Assembly (NCBI GenBank): GCA_910587185.1
Contig: CAJULY010000001.1
Location: 62,001-126,000, forward strand
Direction of reading: 5' to 3'
Source: an uncultured Muribaculaceae bacterium
GTDB lineage: Bacteria > Bacteroidota > Bacteroidia > Bacteroidales > Muribaculaceae
Length of the DNA: 64,000 nt
A program made the position numbers and the translations under genes. This document shows, one piece after another, positions 56,271 to 64,000 of the stretch. The notes beneath the pieces are model-generated. The model did not search any database. It had not been told where the DNA came from and was given only the letters and a program-made list of their open reading frames with translations. The number at the start of each line of letters is the position of its first letter. Position 1 is the first letter of the stretch.

Positions 56271-57395
56271 ATGAACTTATTCGACGTTTACTCTCTCTTC
56301 GACATCGAACCCGTCAGGGGCGAGGGCAGTTATGTTTTCACCGAGGACGGAACGCGGTATCTCGACCTCTACGGTGGACATGCCGTGATCTCCATAGGCC
56401 ACGCGCATCCCACCTACGTAAAAGCGATAAGCGACCAGGTCAGCTGTCTCGGATTCTACTCAAACTCCGTGCACAACTCCCTGCAGGAACAGTTCGCGCA
56501 TAAGCTTGGCAAAGCGAGCGGATATGACGATTACAGCCTCTTCCTCTGCAACTCCGGAGCCGAGGCCAATGAAAACGCCATAAAACTGGCATCCTTCACC
56601 ACAGGCCGGAAAAAAATCCTCGCATTCAGCCACGCATTCCATGGCCGCACGTCGGGAGCCGTCGCAGCTACCGACAATCCTAAAATAGTATCGCCCTTCA
56701 ATGCCACCGATAATGTGGAATTCTGCGAACTGGGCGATATCGAAACCGCCCGCGAAAAGCTCTCCTCCAAAGAATTCGCGGCTGCAATCATCGAAGGAAT
56801 ACAAGGAGTTGCCGGAATCAGAGTACCTGATGACGAATTTCTCCGTCAGCTCAGGACGCTGACTAAAGAAACCGGCACATTGCTTATTCTTGATGAGATA
56901 CAGAGCGGTTACGGACGTTCGGGAAAATTTTTCGCTCACCAGTATGCGGGAATACGTCCTGACATAATCACCTGCGCAAAAGGTATTGCAAACGGCTTCC
57001 CGATGGGTGCCGTACTGATTTCGCCCGCCATCGAAGCCCGCAAAGGGATGCTCGGAACCACTTTCGGCGGCAATCATCTGGCTTGCGCCGCCGCTATTGC
57101 GGTTCTTGAGGTGATGGAACAGGAGAATCTGATTGAAAATGCAGCCGAAACGGGAGAATATCTTCTCAACGAACTAAAAAGGATTCCTGCACTGAAGGAT
57201 GTGCGCGGCCGCGGACTGATGATAGGTTTTGATATTGAAGGATCAGCTTCAGACCTGCGTAAGAAACTCCTGTTCGACAAGAAAATTTTCACCGGAGGAG
57301 CAGGCGCATCGACCGTCAGATTGCTTCCCGCTTTAGGTCTTTCAAAGGATCAGGCCGACACATTCCTCAACGCAATAAAAGAACTTCTTGGATAA
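56271..57395 (+). CDS. argD: N-acylornithine aminotransferase
   Basis: A 374-residue class III PLP aminotransferase making N-acylornithine from the semialdehyde. The PLP Lys is in 'IITCAKGIANGFPMGAVL' (about residues 226-243), the Asp of the cofactor in 'LLILDEIQSGYGRSGKFFA' (about 203-221), and 'LCNSGAEANENAIKLA' is the phosphate site. Its stop overlaps the argF' start by one base. Confidence 0.95.
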   Translation: MNLFDVYSLFDIEPVRGEGSYVFTEDGTRYLDLYGGHAVISIGHAHPTYVKAISDQVSCLGFYSNSVHNSLQEQFAHKLGKASGYDDYSLFLCNSGAEANENAIKLASFTTGRKKILAFSHAFHGRTSGAVAATDNPKIVSPFNATDNVEFCELGDIETAREKLSSKEFAAAIIEGIQGVAGIRVPDDEFLRQLRTLTKETGTLLILDEIQSGYGRSGKFFAHQYAGIRPDIITCAKGIANGFPMGAVLISPAIEARKGMLGTTFGGNHLACAAAIAVLEVMEQENLIENAAETGEYLLNELKRIPALKDVRGRGLMIGFDIEGSASDLRKKLLFDKKIFTGGAGASTVRLLPALGLSKDQADTFLNAIKELLG

Positions 57396-58348
57396 TGAAG
57401 AAATTTACATGTGCCGCTGATATAGGCGACTGGCGCAAAGCCGTTAAAGAAGCCCTTGAAATCAAGGCAAACCGGTTCGCATACTCGGAATTGGGACGCA
57501 ACCGCACTCTGATGATGATCTTTTTCAACTCTTCGCTCCGCACGCGCTTAAGCACCCAGAAAGCCGCGATGAACCTCGGAATGAATGTAATTGTCCTCGA
57601 TGTCAATCAGGGAGCTTGGAAACTTGAAACCGAGCGCGGTGTCATAATGGACGGAGACAAAGCCGAGCATCTTCTCGAAGCCATCCCCGTCATGGGCTGT
57701 TACTGCGACTTGATAGGAGTGCGTTCGTTCGCCGGTCTCACCGACAAGAATGCGGACTATGAGGAACGAGTCATCGAACAGTTCATCCGCTACAGCGGAC
57801 GTCCTGTGTTCAGCATGGAAGCTGCAACCCGTCATCCTCTCCAGAGCTTCGCCGACCTCATCACGATAGAGGAATTCAAGACGAAGGAGAGGCCGAAAGT
57901 GGTGATGACATGGGCTCCTCATCCCCGCGCGCTGCCGCAGGCCGTTCCTAATTCATTCGCTGAATGGATGAATATGACCGACTATGATTTCGTAATCACC
58001 CACCCTCACGGCTATGAACTTGATCCTTCCTTCACCGGTCGCGCGAAGATCGAGTATGACCAGAAGAAAGCTTTCGAGGGCGCCGATTTCATTTATGCTA
58101 AAAACTGGTCGGCATATACCGATCCGAATTATGGGAAAATACTCAGCACTGACCGCGCCTGGGAAGTCACATCTGACAAGATGGCTCTGACCGACAACGC
58201 TTTTTTCATGCATTGTCTGCCTGTCAGACGCAATATGATTGTCAGCGATGACGTCATAGAATCGCCACAAAGCATCGTGATCCCCGAGGCTGCCAACCGT
58301 GAGATTTCCGCCCAGACTGTCATCAAACGAATGTTGGAATCACTGTGA
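57395..58348 (+). CDS. argF': N-succinylornithine carbamoyltransferase-type ArgF'
   Basis: A 317-residue transcarbamylase that makes an N-acylcitrulline. 'FFNSSLRTRLSTQKAAMN' (about residues 43-60) holds the carbamoyl phosphate site, and 'FMHCLPVRRNMIVSDDVIE' the C-terminal substrate site. It matches the Bacteroides fragilis succinylornithine enzyme in length and most motifs. The residue that sets acyl specificity is Ala90 (codon 57662-57664, 'MDGDKAEHLLEA'), where the B. fragilis enzyme has Pro and the acetyl-specific Xanthomonas enzyme has Glu (E92). Published E92A in the latter gives succinyl specificity, so succinylornithine is the predicted substrate. The stop overlaps argB by three bases. 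Confidence 0.93.
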   Translation: MKKFTCAADIGDWRKAVKEALEIKANRFAYSELGRNRTLMMIFFNSSLRTRLSTQKAAMNLGMNVIVLDVNQGAWKLETERGVIMDGDKAEHLLEAIPVMGCYCDLIGVRSFAGLTDKNADYEERVIEQFIRYSGRPVFSMEAATRHPLQSFADLITIEEFKTKERPKVVMTWAPHPRALPQAVPNSFAEWMNMTDYDFVITHPHGYELDPSFTGRAKIEYDQKKAFEGADFIYAKNWSAYTDPNYGKILSTDRAWEVTSDKMALTDNAFFMHCLPVRRNMIVSDDVIESPQSIVIPEAANREISAQTVIKRMLESL

Positions 58349-59127
58349 CGCGCTCTATAAGAATAGTAAAAATAGGAGGCAACGTAGTCAATAATCCTGA
58401 CGCGCTGGCCTCTTTTCTTGCAGACTTTGTCAAACTGCCTGGACAAAAGATCCTTGTTCACGGAGGCGGTCGCGAAGCCACACGCCTGAGTGCGGCCCTC
58501 GGGATCGAGACGACCATGATCAACGGCCGGCGTGTAACCGACCGGGAAACTCTCGATGTAGTCACGATGGTTTATGCCGGATTGGTCAACAAACGGATTG
58601 TCGCAGCGCTGCAGGCGCTGGGATGTGACGCCATCGGGCTTAGTGGAGCCGACGCAGATGTTATCCGTGCCACGCGACGTCCGGCAACGCCTGTTGACTT
58701 CGGCTACGTAGGTGACATCGATGACGAGGATGTGGCCGAAAGTGTTCTTGCAATGCTTCTGCGCAACGGACTCACTCCGGTTTTCTGCGCCATTACCCAT
58801 GACCGCCAAGGGCAACTGCTCAACTGCAATGCCGACTCGGTGGCGGCTGCAGTGGCTTGTGCGGCTTCGCGCATACATCCGGCCTCTCTGATCTACTGCT
58901 TTGAGAAGCCGGGCGTTCTCTCCGATGCCGACGATGACAATTCAGTGATTCCGATGATTACACCTGAAAACTATGCCTCCCTGCGTGAATCGGGCGCTGT
59001 CAGCGGAGGGATGATTCCCAAGATTGACAATGCCTTCTCCGCAATAAACCGCGGTGTGAAATCCGTGACAATAAAATCGGCCGCCGATCTGCTTGAACCG
59101 ACGGCAGGAACCGTTATCAAAGCTTGA
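58345..59127 (+). CDS. argB: N-acylglutamate kinase
   Basis: A 260-residue amino acid kinase family enzyme that phosphorylates the N-acylglutamate. The sequence opens with the first strand 'RIVKIGGNVVNNPD', then 'ILVHGGGREATRLSAALG' (about residues 32-49) and 'NGRRVTDRETLDVV' (about 60-73). No N-terminal helix is present, the element linked to arginine feedback inhibition in other bacteria, so this enzyme may be arginine-insensitive. The GTG start overlaps the argF' stop (GTGA). In this pathway the acyl group is probably succinyl. Confidence 0.94.
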   Translation: MTRSIRIVKIGGNVVNNPDALASFLADFVKLPGQKILVHGGGREATRLSAALGIETTMINGRRVTDRETLDVVTMVYAGLVNKRIVAALQALGCDAIGLSGADADVIRATRRPATPVDFGYVGDIDDEDVAESVLAMLLRNGLTPVFCAITHDRQGQLLNCNADSVAAAVACAASRIHPASLIYCFEKPGVLSDADDDNSVIPMITPENYASLRESGAVSGGMIPKIDNAFSAINRGVKSVTIKSAADLLEPTAGTVIKA

Positions 59128-59130
59128 CAG

Positions 59131-60192
59131 ATGGATTATATCGAACTCCTCAGATCAATGATCCGCATCCCTTCCCTTTCCCGTCAGGAAGACGCCACCG
59201 CAAGTCTTCTTTTCGAACATTTCAGGGCGGAGGGCCTTGAACCGCGCCGCCATGGCAATAACGTCTGGTGTGTGCAGAGCAATATGGATTTATCCAAGCC
59301 CACACTTCTGCTCAATTCCCATCATGATACCGTGCGCCCGTCTGCCTCATACACCCGGGATCCTTATTCGCCCGTCCTTGAAAACGGAAGGCTGTACGGC
59401 CTCGGGAGCAACGACGCAGGAGCCTCAGCCGTATCTCTCGCGGAGATATTCAGCCGATTCAGAGACAAGGACCTGAAATATAATCTTATACTTGCCATTA
59501 CAGCCGAAGAAGAAGTGACCGGCGAAGGAGGCATGCGTTCCTTTCTGCCACATCTGACCCGGGAAGGCTATCACGTCGATATGGCCCTCGTCGGAGAGCC
59601 TACGGGAATGCAGCCGGCCATAGCCGAGCGCGGTCTTGTAGTGCTCGACTGCATAAGCCACGGCGTCCCCGGACATGCCGCACGCAATGAAGGCGTCAAC
59701 GCCATCTACAAGGCCATAAACGACATAGAAAAGCTCAGATCATTCAAATTTCCTCGCGAAAGTGAAGTGCTCGGCCCTATAGGCATACAGGTAACGCAGA
59801 TCGAAGCGGGGCGCCAGCACAACGTCATCCCCGAAGAGTGTCGCTGGGTCATCGATATACGAACGACAGACGCGTATTCCAACGAGGAGACTGTGGGGAT
59901 TCTCCGCGAACTTTTAGAGGCCGACGTCACCCCACGTTCTACTCGCGTCAGAGCATCGGTCATTGACCGCGATCATCCTCTGGTGAAGGCCGCGACAATG
60001 AGCGGAGGCACTCCTTTTGTTTCTCCGACGACCTCCGACATGTCGCAGATGTCGGCATTCCCTTCTTTAAAAATGGGGCCCGGCGATTCGGCCCGCAGCC
60101 ATAGCGCCGACGAATACATTCTGATTTCTGAAATAGAATCAGCAATAGAGATTTACAGCAATTTCCTCAACAATTTAAATACTATCTTATGA
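59131..60192 (+). CDS. argE: M20-family N-acyl-citrulline/ornithine deacylase
   Basis: A 353-residue zinc hydrolase. Metal ligands are visible in 'LLNSHHDTVRPSASYTRDP' (H and D, about residues 66-84), 'YGLGSNDAGASAVSLAEIF' (D, about 90-108) and the Glu pair 'AITAEEEVTGEGGM'. A dimerisation domain lies in the middle (about 170-280). In the succinylated pathway it would remove succinate from succinylcitrulline rather than acetate from acetylornithine, as argF' acts earlier. It begins three bases after argB and overlaps argH by four. Confidence 0.93.
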   Translation: MDYIELLRSMIRIPSLSRQEDATASLLFEHFRAEGLEPRRHGNNVWCVQSNMDLSKPTLLLNSHHDTVRPSASYTRDPYSPVLENGRLYGLGSNDAGASAVSLAEIFSRFRDKDLKYNLILAITAEEEVTGEGGMRSFLPHLTREGYHVDMALVGEPTGMQPAIAERGLVVLDCISHGVPGHAARNEGVNAIYKAINDIEKLRSFKFPRESEVLGPIGIQVTQIEAGRQHNVIPEECRWVIDIRTTDAYSNEETVGILRELLEADVTPRSTRVRASVIDRDHPLVKAATMSGGTPFVSPTTSDMSQMSAFPSLKMGPGDSARSHSADEYILISEIESAIEIYSNFLNNLNTIL

Positions 60193-61490
60193 AACCTTCC
60201 AAACTCTGGAGCAAAGACTTCGAGCCCGATAAAATGATTGAACGGTTCACGGTGGGCAACGACCGTGAGCTTGATCTGCGCCTTGCCCGCTACGACGTAC
60301 AAGGATCTCTCGCCCACATAAAAATGCTTGAAAGCATCGGTCTCCTGACCGCAGATGAACTCGAAAAACTAACCGTCGAGCTCCGGAGGATTGCTGAAGT
60401 GATAGAAAACGGCGACTTCCGCATTGAGGAAGGGATTGAGGATGTTCACTCCCAGGTTGAATTCATGCTTACGGACCGTCTCGGCGACATAGGCAAGAAA
60501 ATCCATTCAGGGCGATCGCGCAATGACCAGGTACTTGTCGATCTGAAGCTTTTCATGCGCGATGAACTGAAAACCATAGCGGCATCCGTCAACAACACTT
60601 TCGAATCGTTCCAGCGTCTGAGCGAGCAGTACAAGGATGTACTCATGCCGGGCTACACCCATCTGCAGGTCGCAATGCCTTCATCTTTCGGACTGTGGTT
60701 CGGAGCATACGCCGAAAGCCTCGTCGATGACATGGAAATGCTCGTCGCAGCCTATAACATAGCTAACCAGAATCCTCTCGGATCTGCTGCAGGCTACGGC
60801 TCCTCCTTCCCGCTGGACAGAGAGATGACCACCCGGGAGCTCCATTTCGCCACTATGCACTACAATGTAGTGGCCGCGCAGATGAGCCGTGGAAAGACCG
60901 AGAGGGCCGTAGCGATGGCCATCGGATCGATAGCCTCCACCCTCGGACACTTTGCGATGGACGTCTGCATGTTCATGTGTCAGAATTTCGGATTCATATC
61001 GTTTCCCGACGAATACACTACCGGCTCGAGCATAATGCCGCATAAGAAGAATCCCGACGTGTTCGAGATAATGCGCGGCAAATGTAACCGTCTTCAGTCG
61101 GTTGTCAATGAAATCAACCTGCTTACCGCCAACCTTCCTCTTGGCTATAACCGTGATCTGCAGCTTCTCAAAGACATAGTGTTCCCCGCGACGACGGAGA
61201 TAAAGGATTGCCTTGACATGTGTACCTTCATGCTGGAACATATCCGGGTTAACCGCGATATAATAGACGATCCGCGATATGACTATCTGTTCACCGTCGA
61301 GGACGTCAACCGTCTCGCGTTGTCGGGCGTTCCGTTCAGAGAAGCCTACAAGACTGTCGGCATGCAAGTTCAACATGGCGAATACAAGCCCAACCGTTCA
61401 GTCCACCACACTCATCCGGGCTCAATAGGAAATCTGTGCAATGACAAGATCCGCCTAAAGATGCAGAAAGTCATGGAACGTCTTAATTAA
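60189..61490 (+). CDS. argH: argininosuccinate lyase
   Basis: A 433-residue enzyme splitting argininosuccinate into arginine and fumarate. 'IHSGRSRNDQVLVDLKLF' and 'TTGSSIMPHKKNPDVFEI' (the aspartase/fumarase signature, about residues 277-294) are present, as is 'TADELEKLTVELRRI' in the N-terminal region. The length is slightly shorter than the usual 455. It is the last gene of the arginine operon. The next gene, hppA, starts 104 bases on with its own promoter. Confidence 0.96.
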   Translation: MKPSKLWSKDFEPDKMIERFTVGNDRELDLRLARYDVQGSLAHIKMLESIGLLTADELEKLTVELRRIAEVIENGDFRIEEGIEDVHSQVEFMLTDRLGDIGKKIHSGRSRNDQVLVDLKLFMRDELKTIAASVNNTFESFQRLSEQYKDVLMPGYTHLQVAMPSSFGLWFGAYAESLVDDMEMLVAAYNIANQNPLGSAAGYGSSFPLDREMTTRELHFATMHYNVVAAQMSRGKTERAVAMAIGSIASTLGHFAMDVCMFMCQNFGFISFPDEYTTGSSIMPHKKNPDVFEIMRGKCNRLQSVVNEINLLTANLPLGYNRDLQLLKDIVFPATTEIKDCLDMCTFMLEHIRVNRDIIDDPRYDYLFTVEDVNRLALSGVPFREAYKTVGMQVQHGEYKPNRSVHHTHPGSIGNLCNDKIRLKMQKVMERLN

Positions 61491-61546
61491 TGTGAACCGG
61501 GCTGAAATTACGGGAGTGTGATTAAAATGCAAATAAAAAAACTGCG

Positions 61547-61554
61547 TACATTTG
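61547..61554 (+). promoter_or_regulatory. -7 element of hppA
   Basis: TACATTTG, a perfect match, 41 bases before ATG 61595. Confidence 0.55.
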
Positions 61555-61594
61555 CGTATCACATTATTAACCCCTTTTTAACCCAAATCATATC

Positions 61595-63790
61595 ATGACC
61601 GACTCTTTATTCTGGCTTGTTCCCGTTTCCTCGGTGATAGCCCTTGTCCTGGCCTGGTTTTTCTACGTCAGGATGAAAAAGGAGAGCGAAGGTACCCCGC
61701 AGATGGCTAAGATCGCATCATACGTGCGTCAAGGCGCCATGTCGTATCTCCGCCAGCAGTACAAAATCGTTTCCATCGTTTTCCTCTGTCTTGTGATCCT
61801 TTTCGCCATAATGGCATACGGATTCCATCTTCAAAACGCATGGGTCCCCGTGGCTTTCCTCACGGGCGGTTTCTTCAGCGGTCTCGCCGGTTTTCTCGGC
61901 ATGAAGACCGCCACCTACGCATCGGCCCGCACCGCCAACGCAGCCCGTTCGTCGCTTAACGCAGGACTCCGTATCGCTTTCCGTTCAGGAGCGGTAATGG
62001 GACTTGTCGTCGTGGGCCTCGGACTGTTTGACATTTCGTTCTGGTACGTGATCCTGCAACTTTTCGTCGATAACACTTCGGAACTCGAAAAAATGTGCAT
62101 GATCACCACAACGATGCTTACGTTTGGAATGGGTGCCAGCACTCAGGCACTGTTCGCCCGTGTCGGCGGCGGAATCTATACCAAGGCTGCCGATGTTGGC
62201 GCCGATCTCGTCGGCAAGGTCGAAGCCGGTATTCCCGAGGACGATCCCCGCAATCCTGCCACCATTGCCGACAACGTAGGCGACAATGTAGGCGATGTGG
62301 CCGGCATGGGTGCCGACCTTTACGAATCCTACTGCGGTTCCATACTCGCCACCTCCGCGCTTGGAGCGGCCGCTTATCTGCTCAAGGGTGATGCAGAGAT
62401 GCAGCTTAAAGCCGTTATGGCTCCGATGCTGATCGCGGCGGTTGGCATTCTGCTTTCCATCATAGGTATTTTCTGTGTCCGCACAAAAGAAAATGCCACC
62501 ATGAAAGATCTGCTGAATTCACTCTCCGTAGGCACCAATCTGAGTTCCGCGCTGATAGTGGGCGCGACATTCCTTATCCTCTGGATACTTCAACTTGACA
62601 ACTGGGCTCTCATCGGCTGCTCGGTAGTGGTTGGATTGCTCGTAGGTATCGTCATAGGCCGCGCCACGGAATACTATACATCCCAGTCATACAAACCGAC
62701 AAAGAAACTGGCTGAAAGCGGCCAGACCGGACCGGCTACCGTCATTATTTCCGGTGTTGGTCTCGGAATGATCTCTACGGCCATACCGGTCATCGCCGTA
62801 GTTGCCGGAATCATACTCTCCTACTGGTTCGCCTCCGGCTTCGATTTCTCCAACGTTGCGATGGGACTGTACGGAATAGGCATCGCGGCCGTCGGAATGC
62901 TCTCCACGCTCGGGATAACACTCGCCACGGACGCATACGGTCCAATCGCCGACAATGCCGGTGGAAACGCCGAAATGAGTGAACTCGGAGAAGAAGTTCG
63001 CCATCGCACTGATGCACTCGACTCACTCGGCAACACCACAGCCGCCACCGGAAAGGGTTTTGCCATCGGTTCAGCCGCTCTGACAGGACTTGCATTGCTT
63101 GCCTCCTATATAGAAGAAATCAGAATCGGCCTGACTCGCCTCGGTGAGACAATGATCCAGATAGGTGACAAAGCCATTCCCATTCATGAAGCCACTTTCA
63201 CAGATTTCATGGCCTTCTATGAGGTGAATCTGATGAGCCCTAAAGTTCTGTCGGGCATGTTCATCGGAGCCATGATGGCATTCCTCTTCTGTGGACTTAC
63301 AATGAATGCCGTAGGTCGCGCCGCAGGCCACATGGTTGATGAAGTGCGCCGCCAGTTCCGGACCATCAAAGGAATCCTGACCGGAGAAGCCGAACCGGAT
63401 TATGCACGCTGCGTACAGATCTCCACCCGCGGCGCACAGCGCGAAATGGTGTTCCCCTCGGTTCTCGCCATAATAGTACCTATCATCACCGGTCTGATTT
63501 TCGGAGTACCAGGCGTCATCGGACTGCTTGTCGGCGGCCTTTCGGCAGGTTTCGTGCTCGCAGTGTTCATGGCAAATGCCGGCGGTGCGTGGGATAACGC
63601 GAAAAAATATATTGAAGAAGGTAACTTCGGCGGCAAAGGCAGTGATGTTCATAAAGCCACCGTTGTCGGCGACACAGTCGGTGATCCCTTCAAGGACACC
63701 TCCGGCCCGAGTCTCAACATTCTAATCAAACTCATGTCGATGGTATCGATTGTCATGGCCGGTCTTACTGTCAGCTGGAGTCTCTTCTGA
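61595..63790 (+). CDS. hppA: membrane-bound ion-pumping pyrophosphatase, K+-dependent type
   Basis: A 731-residue enzyme with about 16 helices that couples pyrophosphate hydrolysis to ion transport. Substrate ligands are in '[18 protein letters not shown]' (about residues 203-220). In '[10 protein letters not shown]' Ala483 and Gly486 occupy the two positions that separate K+-dependent (Ala, Gly) from K+-independent (Lys, Thr) pumps, so it should need K+. Related Bacteroides enzymes pump Na+ and H+, a possibility here. It recycles PPi from biosynthesis. It follows the arginine operon but has its own promoter and a strong terminator. Confidence 0.95.
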   Translation: MTDSLFWLVPVSSVIALVLAWFFYVRMKKESEGTPQMAKIASYVRQGAMSYLRQQYKIVSIVFLCLVILFAIMAYGFHLQNAWVPVAFLTGGFFSGLAGFLGMKTATYASARTANAARSSLNAGLRIAFRSGAVMGLVVVGLGLFDISFWYVILQLFVDNTSELEKMCMITTTMLTFGMGASTQALFARVGGGIYTKAADVGADLVGKVEAGIPEDDPRNPATIADNVGDNVGDVAGMGADLYESYCGSILATSALGAAAYLLKGDAEMQLKAVMAPMLIAAVGILLSIIGIFCVRTKENATMKDLLNSLSVGTNLSSALIVGATFLILWILQLDNWALIGCSVVVGLLVGIVIGRATEYYTSQSYKPTKKLAESGQTGPATVIISGVGLGMISTAIPVIAVVAGIILSYWFASGFDFSNVAMGLYGIGIAAVGMLSTLGITLATDAYGPIADNAGGNAEMSELGEEVRHRTDALDSLGNTTAATGKGFAIGSAALTGLALLASYIEEIRIGLTRLGETMIQIGDKAIPIHEATFTDFMAFYEVNLMSPKVLSGMFIGAMMAFLFCGLTMNAVGRAAGHMVDEVRRQFRTIKGILTGEAEPDYARCVQISTRGAQREMVFPSVLAIIVPIITGLIFGVPGVIGLLVGGLSAGFVLAVFMANAGGAWDNAKKYIEEGNFGGKGSDVHKATVVGDTVGDPFKDTSGPSLNILIKLMSMVSIVMAGLTVSWSLF

Positions 63791-63811
63791 GGCGGAGTTT
63801 GCCTGAAACCT

Positions 63812-63851
63812 CTAAAAAATCCATTGCAGAAGGTCTGCAATGGATTTTTAG
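63812..63851 (+). terminator. terminator after hppA
   Basis: CTAAAAAATCCATTGCAG and CTGCAATGGATTTTTAG form a long stem with a five-base loop and a T run within the downstream arm. Confidence 0.92.
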
Positions 63852-63904
63852 TTTTCACAAAGCCCGGCATGAGCTGTCAGGAAAGATTAGCCATATATGA
63901 TAAT

Positions 63905-64000
63905 TCAATGCGGTTGAGTTAAGAAACCTATGTCATATTTTCCCATCGGAGCCGTCAGGGCGTACTGTGTCCTGAGGGCTTGTCCATCAAGCCTTTTCAA
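63905..64000 (-). CDS. C-terminal fragment of an unidentified protein
   Basis: An open frame on the minus strand that enters from the right edge and ends in TGA at 63905. The 31 visible residues end in 'YDIGFLTQPH' and include 'QYALTAPMGK'. It is too short to assign, and it could be chance, but its position after the hppA terminator, convergent with hppA, is natural for a gene end. Confidence 0.35.
   Translation of the reverse strand: MKRLDGQALRTQYALTAPMGKYDIGFLTQPH

Noticed and set aside
57395..58348. Plain ornithine carbamoyltransferase for the transcarbamylase
   Set aside because: The 'FFNSSLRTR' site and whole-length pattern match the N-acylornithine (ArgF') group, and the operon supplies acyl-group enzymes on both sides.

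Overview
The window looks like chromosomal DNA of an anaerobic gut-type Bacteroidales, most likely Muribaculaceae or a close relative. Three things point there. Start codons lack Shine-Dalgarno sequences but often sit 10-60 bases downstream of the Bacteroidetes -7 element TAnnTTTG, frequently with a TTG/TTTG about 20 bases further up. Many families are Bacteroidetes-typical (DUF5606, DUF4153, DUF1599, BT_3928-type DoxX protein, putative porin, GT3 glycogen synthase, PG_1098-like methyltransferase). The arginine pathway carries the succinylornithine-type transcarbamylase. Species assignment is inference. No tRNA, rRNA, CRISPR array, insertion sequence or prophage was seen.

Layout. 1-5.3 kb: the end of an M3 peptidase gene coupled to a TPR protein, a methyltransferase, smpB with a membrane protein, and DUF5606. 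5.3-11.6 kb: pyrK-pyrD and a glycogen synthase/glycogen phosphorylase operon. 11.6-17.6 kb: a small secreted protein, trigger factor, a His/Lys/Asp-rich lipoprotein, prfA, DUF4153 and pyrF. 17.7-22.4 kb: a seven-gene arsenic-type operon (arsR, arsF-like, arsG-like, Cys-rich thioredoxin, permease, arsC, permease). 22.6-26.9 kb: pgk, a BlaI-type repressor with three operators, small proteins, an AT-rich gap of about 0.8 kb and an HTH regulator. 26.9-30.8 kb: the DUF1599/BT_3928/tpiA and SPOR/folE cluster. 30.9-36.4 kb: a 57-residue membrane protein, two paralogous TPR proteins and gyrA. 36.7-41.4 kb: clpC and htpG, each preceded by a sigma54-like -24/-12 element. 41.5-47.7 kb: a solute-binding protein with a porin, ugd with a DegT aminotransferase, a PepSY-like protein and rpmH. 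47.8-53.1 kb: hisS-pheA-aminotransferase-aroF/CM-tyrA. 53.4-61.5 kb: an eight-gene arginine operon. 61.6-64 kb: a membrane pyrophosphatase and a gene fragment.

The most unusual block is the arsenic operon. A periplasmic thioredoxin-like lipoprotein, a CcdA/DsbD-like membrane protein and a cytoplasmic Cys-rich thioredoxin are encoded side by side, with a thioredoxin-type arsenate reductase and two ArsP-type permeases, but with no ArsB, Acr3 or ArsA. It could be a transmembrane thiol relay joined to arsenical export. Other points of interest are the possible sigma54 control of clpC and htpG, the triple BlaI operator, Ala90 in the transcarbamylase, and the four-Cys GNAT heading the arginine operon, a candidate for the missing N-succinylglutamate synthase.
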